Source: Phycisphaerales bacterium
GTDB taxonomy: Bacteria > Planctomycetota > Phycisphaerae > SM23-33 > FEN-1343
Length of the DNA stretch: 35,224 nucleotides
NCBI GenBank assembly: GCA_003171335.1
Contig: PMYD01000004.1
Location: 1-35,224 of the forward strand
Direction of reading: 5' to 3'
A model generated the notes under the pieces. That model saw nothing but the letters and a program-made list of their open reading frames with translations. It was not told the origin of the DNA and ran no database searches. A program made the translations under genes and the position numbers. Below, in pieces: positions 29,873 through 35,224 of this stretch; position 1 is the stretch's first letter, and each line of letters begins with the position of its first letter.

Positions 29873-30819
29873 GGCCGCTGGTGATCGGCACGCGCGGCTC
29901 CGACCTGGCGCACTGGCAGGCCCAGTACGTCCAGCGGGCCCTGCGCACGATCGTGCCGGATATCGAAACCACGCTCCAGAACATCACCACGCCCGGCGAC
30001 AAGAACCGCGCTACGCCGCTGCACCGGCTGGGCGAGACTGGCTCGTTTACCAGCACCATCGAGGAGGCGCTGCTCGAGAAAAAGGTCGATATCGCCGTCC
30101 ACAGCCTCAAAGACCTGCCGACCCACCAGCCCGATGGCCTGATTCTGGCCGCCCTGCCCCTTCGCGACGACCCGGCTGATGTCGTCGTCTCGCTGCCCAG
30201 GCGAACGCTCGACACGCTGCCGCGCGGGGCGCGCGTGCTCACTAGTTCGCTACGGCGGCGGGCCCTGGTGCTGCGGCGGCGCAGCGACCTGCGCGTGCAT
30301 CACATCCGCGGCAACGTGACCACGCGGCTGGCACGGCTGGCGTCGGGGGGCGGCGAGGCCATTATCCTGGCCTGCGCGGGCCTGCTCCGCCTGGGCGAGG
30401 AGAACCTGATCGCCGAGCGGCTGGATCCGACGGCCTTCCTCCCCGCCCCGGGCCAGGGCGCGTTGGCCGTGGAGATTCGAGCGGAGGATGAGGACCTCGC
30501 TCAACTCCTGGCGCGGATCGACGACCCGCTCGTCCGCACCGCCGTCACCGCCGAGCGCTCGATGCTGGCCGCCCTCAAGGCCGGCTGCCACGCCCCGGTC
30601 GGCGCCTACGCCCGTTTCCAGGAAGGCACCCGCGTGCTGACGCTTTCGGGGATCGTGCTTTCCGTTGATGGCGAGCGGGCCATCCATCGCTGGGATTCCG
30701 CCGACTGCGGCGGCGACCCCGCGGCGGCGGCCGCCCTGGGCCTCCGGGTGGCCGACCAGCTCCTTGCCGGCGGGGCCGCCGAGATCCTCTGGGCCGCCGC
30801 GGCCTGGGCGAAGCGGTAA
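29869..30819 (+). CDS. hemC: Hydroxymethylbilane synthase (porphobilinogen deaminase)
   Basis: A 316-residue enzyme that joins four porphobilinogen units into hydroxymethylbilane. The start is GTG in the GTGA overlap with the hemA stop, so the two are co-translated. Motifs: IGTRGSDLAHWQAQYV (6-21), the catalytic Asp82 in HSLKDLPTHQPDG, SSLRRRALVL (126-135), RGNVTTRLARL (147-157) and APGQGALAVE (193-202). The cofactor-binding Cys240 lies in LKAGCHAPVGAYA. Length is normal. ETGSFTSTIEEALLE stands where E. coli has KGLFVKELE. The next genes of the pathway (hemB, hemD) are not in the window. Confidence 0.96.
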   Translation: MRPLVIGTRGSDLAHWQAQYVQRALRTIVPDIETTLQNITTPGDKNRATPLHRLGETGSFTSTIEEALLEKKVDIAVHSLKDLPTHQPDGLILAALPLRDDPADVVVSLPRRTLDTLPRGARVLTSSLRRRALVLRRRSDLRVHHIRGNVTTRLARLASGGGEAIILACAGLLRLGEENLIAERLDPTAFLPAPGQGALAVEIRAEDEDLAQLLARIDDPLVRTAVTAERSMLAALKAGCHAPVGAYARFQEGTRVLTLSGIVLSVDGERAIHRWDSADCGGDPAAAAALGLRVADQLLAGGAAEILWAAAAWAKR

Positions 30820-31182
30820 GAGGTGATGACAAAATATTGGCGTGTACCCGGTCCCATCGCGGCAAGATTATTCATCTTGACGCTGCGGATTACCACGGCA
30901 TAATCAGGCGAGACAACTTGCGTCCGGCTTTAAGATCCTGTTGGGCAAGCGCCTGGCTGTGGCTGGGCCGGACGGGTTACGCGAACGAGGGCTACGGAGG
31001 GTCCGCAAGGAAGGTGTTTCTTCAAGAAGAACATCCACCCGAAGTTGGGCAGTGCGCGCTGAGGCTTGGAAATCGTGTTAAGTTTGGAGACTCTGAGATT
31101 CTGGAGAAACTTTCAGATATTTTCATTATGCGCCGCGCGCATATTTGCATAACCAGCATCCAGAAGCATTTACAGCAAATTA

Positions 31183-31212
31183 TTACAATATGCGCATATT
31201 ACTCGGTAATAG
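31183..31212 (+). promoter_or_regulatory. Candidate rubrerythrin promoter with a 14-bp perfect palindrome
   Basis: AATATGCGCATATT (31187-31200) is a perfect palindrome that overlaps a possible -35 TTACAA (31183-31188) and spacer, followed 18 nt later by a possible -10 TAATAG (31207-31212). Nearby ATGCGC-CGC-GCGCAT (31128-31142) is another dyad with the same GCGCAT half. The rest of the 30820-31287 gap is AT-richer than the window; I see no gene or known RNA in it. Confidence 0.5.
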
Positions 31213-31287
31213 TTGCGCCAGGTTTGTAATCAGAAGAATGGCGACCGTAGCAGTTCCAACGTGAGTTGCTCTAGACAGGAGACCATC

Positions 31288-31824
31288 ATGGCCGAGTTGA
31301 AGGGCAGCAAGACAGAGCGGAATCTGAGAGATGCGTTCGCCGGGGAGTCCCAGGCCCGAAACAAGTACACGTACTTCGCCTCCGTGGCCCGGAAGGAGGG
31401 CTACGAGCAGATCGCCGCGGTTTTCCTGGAAACCGCCGAGCAGGAGAAGGAACACGCCAAACTGCACCTGGGGCTTCTGGGCGGCATCGGCGACACGGCA
31501 GCCAACCTCGCGGCGGCCGCCGGCGGGGAGAACCACGAGTGGACCAGCATGTACCCCGGCATGGCCAAGGTAGCACGGGAGGAAGGCTTCGACGAGATCG
31601 CACGCCTGTTTGAGGGCCTGGCCAGGATCGAAAAGGAACACGAGGCTCATTACCAGAAGCTCCTTTCCAACTTCAAGTCCAGCCAGGTCTTCGCCAAGTC
31701 CGGCAAGGTGAAGTGGCGCTGCCGCAATTGCGGGTACGTGCACGAAGGCGACAAGGCGCCTGGGCAGTGCCCGATCTGCAAGCATCCGCAGGCATACTTC
31801 GAAGTCGTCGCCGAGAACTTCTGA
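31288..31824 (+). CDS. rbr: Rubrerythrin
   Basis: A 178-residue non-haem diiron peroxidase that removes hydrogen peroxide using electrons from rubredoxin-type centres. The N-terminal four-helix ferritin-like domain shows GESQARNKYTYFA (Glu20), ETAEQEKEHAKLH (Glu50/Glu53, His56) and EKEHEAHYQKLL (Glu116 region). The C-terminal rubredoxin domain binds one iron through Cys145, Cys148, Cys161 and Cys164 (CRNCGYVHEG, CPICKHPQA). Length is typical. An AGGAG ribosome site lies 6-7 nt before the ATG at 31288; upstream in-frame codons have no ribosome site. Its last codons are repeated twice downstream as a 66-bp tandem repeat. The palindromic site upstream suggests stress-type control. Confidence 0.96.
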   Translation: MAELKGSKTERNLRDAFAGESQARNKYTYFASVARKEGYEQIAAVFLETAEQEKEHAKLHLGLLGGIGDTAANLAAAAGGENHEWTSMYPGMAKVAREEGFDEIARLFEGLARIEKEHEAHYQKLLSNFKSSQVFAKSGKVKWRCRNCGYVHEGDKAPGQCPICKHPQAYFEVVAENF

Positions 31825-31956
31825 CCGCTGCGCGGGCTGTCTATGTCCAGACCGCAAGCATTTTTCGAGGTTGTCGCCGAGAACTTCTGACCGCTGCGCC
31901 GGCTGTCTATGTCCAGACCGCAAGCATTTTTCGAGGTTGTCGCCGAGAACTTCTGA
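31825..31956 (+). repeat. Two tandem 66-bp copies of a rubrerythrin-tail sequence
   Basis: Each 66-bp unit (22 codons) ends with the codons for FFEVVAENF and a TGA, at 31888-31890 and 31954-31956. The gene's own end (YFEVVAENF, TGA 31822-31824) is the first of three. Both units differ from each other at one base and both read ATGTCCAGACCGCAAGCA before the tail, a 15-residue mini-frame. The units match each other better than they match the gene end, so they may come from another rubrerythrin-like gene. Confidence 0.9.
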
Positions 31957-31977
31957 ACACGTGACCTGGAGGCGCAC

Positions 31978-32775
31978 ATGCGGTCCCGTGCTTTGCGCGC
32001 GACAGGCGAGCGGATGCCCGTGATCTTCGCGGCCCACGGCGCGCCGATCCTGCTCGATGATGCCGTGTGGATGGCTCAGCTTGCCTCGTGGGCCAAGGCC
32101 ATGCCCGCGCCAAAAAGCATCCTGATGATCTCCGCCCACTGGGTGGCCCGGCCGACCACACTGGGCGCCACGCAAACGGTGCCGCTGATCTACGACTTCT
32201 ACGGGTTTCCCGAACGTTACTACCAGACCCGGTACGCAGCCCCCGGCGCCCCTGAGCTGGCCGCTTGGGTCCGCGAGCTCTTGCGCGGAAACGATCTGGC
32301 GTTTGCCGATGAGGCCGACCGCGGGCTTGACCATGGCGCGTATGTGCCGCTCGTGGCGATGTACCCTGGCGCGGACGTGCCCGTGCTCCAGATCTCGATG
32401 CCCATCCTTGATCCCAAGAGTCTCTTCGCACTCGGCCAGGCACTGGGGCCGCTGCGCGACAAGGGGGTGCTCGTGTTCGGCAGCGGGTTCCTCACGCACA
32501 ACATGAGCTATGCGTTTCGCCCTGGCACCCCCTCATGGGCGAGGGATTTCGACGCCTGGGTCGCCGATGCGTTGATGCGATTCGATGTGGATGCGCTCCA
32601 GGACTTCCAGGTCCGCGCGCCGGCGGCCCGGATGGCCCTGCCGACCTGGGAGCACTACGCGCCCTTGCTCGTGGCCGCCGGATGCGTGGGCCTGGACCAG
32701 CCACACACGAGTTTCCCCATCACCGGGTTCTGGATGGACGGCGCCTTTACGAAACGATCGGTCCAGTTCGATTGA
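31978..32775 (+). CDS. DODA-type / LigB-like extradiol dioxygenase
   Basis: A 265-residue class III extradiol dioxygenase of the YgiD/4,5-DOPA-dioxygenase kind. Possible metal-binding residues: His20 (FAAHGAP), His54 (ISAHWV), His119 (GLDHGAYVPL) and His174 (FLTHNM). The C-terminal WEHYAPLLVAAG and FPITGFWMDGAFTKRSVQF are typical of the family. Length is normal. The ATG at 31978 follows TGGAGG; a second Met at residue 13 is where many homologues begin, so the true start may be 36 nt later. The substrate in bacteria is uncertain. It directly follows the rubrerythrin tail copies. Confidence 0.9.
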   Translation: MRSRALRATGERMPVIFAAHGAPILLDDAVWMAQLASWAKAMPAPKSILMISAHWVARPTTLGATQTVPLIYDFYGFPERYYQTRYAAPGAPELAAWVRELLRGNDLAFADEADRGLDHGAYVPLVAMYPGADVPVLQISMPILDPKSLFALGQALGPLRDKGVLVFGSGFLTHNMSYAFRPGTPSWARDFDAWVADALMRFDVDALQDFQVRAPAARMALPTWEHYAPLLVAAGCVGLDQPHTSFPITGFWMDGAFTKRSVQFD

Positions 32776-32812
32776 ATTCACTGGAAGCCGGGAGAGTCTT
32801 CGCCAGATATAG

Positions 32813-33087
32813 CCTGGCGCACTTACGGCCCCTGGCGAAAGCCAGGAGCCGCTACTACTGGGCGATACAGGACTAGAACACAAGGCCAAAACACAGGGTA
32901 AATCGGGGATTCCCGCACAAGGCGCAGCAGAAAGCGCAGCATTTCATTCAAAAACCGACCTTAAACCCGACCAAGCCGACGACTTCGCCCGTGCGCTGGC
33001 GATGATCGACACCCTGCCGTTGTCGCCGGAAGAGAAGGCACAGGCCGTCCGCCGGCTAATGACGGGGCAGGCAGGCGGGAACCGATG
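32813..33087 (+). pseudogene. Broken open frame, possible tail of an integrase-like or island gene
   Basis: This frame is open from after a TAG at 32810 to a TGA at 33085-33087 with no plausible start. Its 3' part reads like real protein: SAAFHSKTDLKPDQADDFARAL, then MIDTLPLSPEEKAQAVRRLMTG. An in-frame ATG exists only at 33002. Such acidic-helical tails are reminiscent of the ends of planctomycete tyrosine recombinases, but I cannot confirm that from this fragment. It may be a gene truncated when the island was formed. Confidence 0.35.
32826..32851 (+). promoter_or_regulatory. GAAA-capped hairpin after the dioxygenase gene
   Basis: CGGCCCCTGGC (32826-32836) pairs with GCCAGGAGCCG (32841-32851) with one C-A mismatch, closed by a GAAA loop of GNRA type. 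It lies 51 nt after the stop. No T run follows. A second small inverted pair (CGCCAG ... CTGGCG) lies at about 32801-32819. Confidence 0.5.
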
Positions 33088-33523
33088 AACCGCCACAAGG
33101 CACAAGGCGGCACGACGGCCGCGACGCCGGCAACAGCGCCACAAGGCCCAGGAACAGCGCCGAGAGGCACGCCAGCCGCGTTTGGCCGACGATTTCGACC
33201 AAGGCCCCCGTCGCCCCCCGGGGCTTTATGCGGCAGAAGTCGGCCCGGCGCATATCTGGTTCTGGAGATTCTCCGCGAACTACGGCCATAGAACGGTCGT
33301 GGCGCAAGCGAAGGCGGCAAAATGGCATAACAAGCCAGTAGCGAACGTAACAAGACCACATGTTCAGTGCTGCAAGACAGCCGTTTTTGAGGCCGAAACG
33401 CATAGAAAACGCTTACAAGAGATACGGCAAGGCAGAATCGGCGTAAGAGCTTGTTGCCGCTGGAGCTATAGCTTAAATAGGGGAACGGCGAGGGAGCGAC
33501 GCGAGTAACTATAAGTGTGCAAC
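33088..33523. other. 436-bp stretch with no gene I can support
   Basis: Several frames stay open because of base composition. One (33182-33508) begins LADDFDQGPRRPPGLYAAEVGPA-like sequence from a TTG and might be a decayed gene; another (33085-33291) is Pro/Arg-rich and starts at an ATGA overlap with the previous frame. Neither has a ribosome site. GC falls toward the 3' end (33300-33480). Confidence 0.4.
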
Positions 33524-33934
33524 ATGGGCGATTCGGAATGGTCGGATGATGGTGCAAATGAGGTCTACCGCCTGGCTGGCGGAAGGCGGCGGTACAACGC
33601 CGTTCGCCGAATGCAGGCGGAACAGCGGCGCTTGATCGTGGCGGAAATCGTTGCAAGAAACCCGATGGCGTTGGTCAGGCGCGGTCTTGCCGCCAGCCTT
33701 GCCCGATCTCTGGGCGTCCACCGTTCCACCATCCTCCGCGACATTGCGCGGAGCTTCTACGCGCCCCGCATGTGCGAGTTCCGGTGCAATGGCCAGTTGC
33801 TCTACACGGTGGGCCGGGAGTGGGGCGGCGGCCCGGTGGTAAGCGTGGTCGGCCCGGACGGCAACGAGATACAGGGCGAAGCCCGCCGCAACATCATTCG
33901 CGGCCTGCCCAGGTACTGGCGCAAGAGGCGGTAA
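33524..33934 (+). CDS. Small helix-turn-helix protein
   Basis: A 136-residue basic protein. Residues about 20-85 are helical and Arg-rich (GGRRRYNAVRRMQAEQRRLIVAEIVARNP) and contain a helix-turn-helix, LAASLARSLGVHRSTILRDIAR. A short beta-rich tail (FRCNGQLLYTVGREWGGGPVVSVVGPDG) follows. HTH proteins of this style sit near integrases in planctomycete genomes as far as I recall, which would fit an island role. The ATG at 33524 is preferred over the GTG at 33515; no good ribosome site is seen for either. It may regulate or bind island DNA; nothing shows the target. Confidence 0.65.
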   Translation: MGDSEWSDDGANEVYRLAGGRRRYNAVRRMQAEQRRLIVAEIVARNPMALVRRGLAASLARSLGVHRSTILRDIARSFYAPRMCEFRCNGQLLYTVGREWGGGPVVSVVGPDGNEIQGEARRNIIRGLPRYWRKRR

Positions 33935-33936
33935 AC

Positions 33937-34143
33937 ATGGCAATGTCGGCCGGCGGGGGGAACCCCAAGGCCGCCCCGGTCAAGCGCGCGACAACCTGCA
34001 CCGGCGGGTATGCCGATTGGGGGGCATTCTGGCGAAGCTGCGCCTTGTTGCTTTCGTCATGTCTTCGGCGTATCGTCTTGGCTTCAAATCCGACACCGAA
34101 AGGGGTGGCAGATGACCACAGAAGAACGCATCGAGCACCTTGA
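33937..34143 (+). CDS. Possible 68-residue protein
   Basis: An ATG two nt after the previous stop (with AGAGGCGG upstream) opens a frame of 68 codons, MAMSAGGGNPKAAPVKRATTC onward, with a short hydrophobic stretch (AFWRSCALLLSSCL). It overlaps the next gene by 32 nt in another frame. Tight spacing favours it; composition is unremarkable and I do not recognise it. Confidence 0.3.
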   Translation: MAMSAGGGNPKAAPVKRATTCTGGYADWGAFWRSCALLLSSCLRRIVLASNPTPKGVADDHRRTHRAP

Positions 34144-35077
34144 GCGGGAACTGGCCCGCGCGAATCGCCGTATTCGCCTGCTGCTGATCGGCACTATCGT
34201 GTGCGTGGGCATTGCATTCGCCTGGGGAATCCTTTCACAGGCATTGCGAGTCGGAACCGCGCAAGCCGCAGGGACGGGGACCTCGCCTGCTTTAAGAGAA
34301 GTCCGAGCGTTGCGGTTTGTCCTGGAAGACAACAGCGGCAACATCCGCGCCACTTTAGGAGGTGACAATGACGCAACGGGCCTAGCATTTTTTGACGACA
34401 AAGGCAACAAACGCGCCGCCTTCGGCCTGAGTGGAGGGCTTCCGGTGCTAGGTCTGGTGGATGAGAACGGCAAGGCTGGCATGGCGGTCGGTGTGACCAA
34501 AGAGGGGACCAGGCTTAGCTTTCGAGACGATAACGGTATGGTCCGCGCAAGTTTGGGGATGCAAAAGGATGGACCGGGGCTAGTGCTTAGGGATCAAAAT
34601 GGCAACCATCGCGTCTTGCTTTCTGTCCTCAAGGATGCGACAGGGCTGCAATTGTTAGATGAGAATGGGCATATACGCGCGGAGGTTGATCTCTTAGAGA
34701 GCGGCTCCACGATCAAACTGACCGACAAGGACAGCAAGCCCCGCGCCGTTCTGTCGGCATTAGGGGGTGGGCCGACCCTTGGCCTGTTCGACCCGAACGG
34801 CAAGGCTAAGGCTGTGATGATCCTGGACAAGATCGGGCCGCAATTGACGTTATGCGATGAGAATGGCAAGTTCCGTGCGGGCCTAAACGTGTTTCAGATA
34901 GGACCGAGCCTGACCCTGTGTGATGAGAAGGGGAAGCCTCGCGTCGGCTTGTCCGTGCTTAGGACTGGGCCTGATTTCGCCCTGCTCGCTGACGATGGAC
35001 AGTGTCGCGTTGGAATTCGTGCAGCTAAAGACGGGCCGACGCTGCAACTGATGGACTGGCTTGCCCCGGTTCCTTGA
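34112..35077 (+). CDS. Membrane-anchored protein of about ten 23-residue DENGK repeats
   Basis: A 321-residue protein. Residues 1-24 are a charged helix (TTEERIEHLERELARANRRIRLL) that could form a short coiled coil in the cytoplasm. One membrane segment follows (about 24-46, LLLIGTIVCVGIAFAWGILSQAL), then an exported region (about 60-321) of roughly ten repeats of the form G-P-x-L-x-L-x-D-E-N-G-K-x-R-A-x-L-x-V. The strand-turn-strand period suggests a beta-solenoid or stacked beta sheet. Examples are GPGLVLRDQNGNHRVLLSVL, GPQLTLCDENGKFRAGLNVF and GPSLTLCDEKGKPRVGLSVL. The family seems common in planctomycetes and uncultured bacteria; function is unknown. The ATG at 34112 follows AAAGGGG; earlier in-frame codons lack a ribosome site. 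Confidence 0.85.
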   Translation: MTTEERIEHLERELARANRRIRLLLIGTIVCVGIAFAWGILSQALRVGTAQAAGTGTSPALREVRALRFVLEDNSGNIRATLGGDNDATGLAFFDDKGNKRAAFGLSGGLPVLGLVDENGKAGMAVGVTKEGTRLSFRDDNGMVRASLGMQKDGPGLVLRDQNGNHRVLLSVLKDATGLQLLDENGHIRAEVDLLESGSTIKLTDKDSKPRAVLSALGGGPTLGLFDPNGKAKAVMILDKIGPQLTLCDENGKFRAGLNVFQIGPSLTLCDEKGKPRVGLSVLRTGPDFALLADDGQCRVGIRAAKDGPTLQLMDWLAPVP

Positions 35078-35115
35078 TCCAGTTGTTATGAGAGAACCAT
35101 TGCATTGTCCCTCGT

Positions 35116-35174
35116 CCCGCTGCCAGGCCGCGTAGGGCGGAGCGCAGCGGAGCCCGGAGCGGCCTGGCAGCGGG
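35116..35174. repeat. Inverted repeat with 16-bp perfect arms at the window end
   Basis: CCCGCTGCCAGGCCGC (35116-35131) pairs with GCGGCCTGGCAGCGGG (35159-35174). The loop is GTAGGGCGGAGCGCAGCGGA-type sequence, related in style to the GCGAGCGAAGCGAGC motif at 12364. It lies 38 nt after the repeat-protein gene. The last 50 nt show nothing that I can name. Confidence 0.8.
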
Positions 35175-35224
35175 TGGCGTACTCGGCAGGGGCCAGGGAG
35201 CCCAATGCTCCGTGCGGCCGGCGG

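Noticed and set aside
33085..33291. A 68-codon frame starting in an ATGA overlap
   Set aside because: Pro/Arg/Ala-rich translation without recognisable features. The overlap is with a frame that itself has no start.
35116..35174. An integron attC site
   Set aside because: The arms are perfect complements and lack the RYYYAAC/GTTRRRY core sites; no integron integrase is seen.

Overview
The window reads as chromosome of a GC-rich, Gram-negative-type bacterium, most likely a planctomycete of the Phycisphaerae type. The support is a secreted protein with a PEP-CTERM sorting tail (2112-2753), a large secreted protein of a kind I associate with planctomycetes (4598-6574), a membrane-anchored protein made of about 23-residue 'GPxLxLxDENGKxR' repeats (34112-35077), and intergenic gaps crowded with palindromic repeats. 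The taxonomic call is inference. I found no rRNA, tRNA or CRISPR array.

Layout. 158-1874: an overlapping histidine kinase and NarL-type response regulator. 2112-2753: PEP-CTERM protein with its own promoter and terminator. 2919-4262: der GTPase. 4598-6574: secreted protein, then a 700-bp non-coding stretch filled with hairpin repeats. 7280-12340: housekeeping genes serS, aroF, rph, a SPOR-like lipoprotein and rdgB, the last three joined by ATGA overlaps. 12699-15653 (minus strand): a hypothetical protein, serine acetyltransferase and a lone ABC ATPase. 15872-17542: zinc-type alcohol dehydrogenase/quinone reductase and a small membrane protein. 17607-18161: a second block of the hairpin repeats, split by an unrelated repeat element. 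18333-25395: a copper/silver-type efflux locus (periplasmic metal-binding protein, CusB-like adaptor, 1400-residue CusA-like pump). 25475-28253: a JAB/MPN-domain protein, a stand-alone glycogen-binding-type domain protein and a LacI-family regulator behind a dyad-flanked promoter. 28325-30819: hemA-hemC, the start of tetrapyrrole synthesis. 31288-32775: rubrerythrin and a DODA-type dioxygenase, with a tandem copy of the rubrerythrin tail between them. 32776 to the end looks like an accessory island: a broken open frame, a small helix-turn-helix protein and the repeat protein.

The most striking signal is non-coding. Almost every gap carries an inverted repeat, and they fall into recognisable families. 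One family is built from 23-nt palindromes with 11-nt arms around one central base. It occurs in four sequence versions at two loci 10 kb apart (6660-7031 and 17607-18161), and paired stem positions change together in one tandem array. Other families have arms made of short repeated words (AAATCCC, CACGAAGAT, CCTCCAG). At least one element overlaps a gene end: the rdgB stop codon lies inside a repeat arm. A roughly 70-residue insert in HemA may be a repeat captured in a reading frame.
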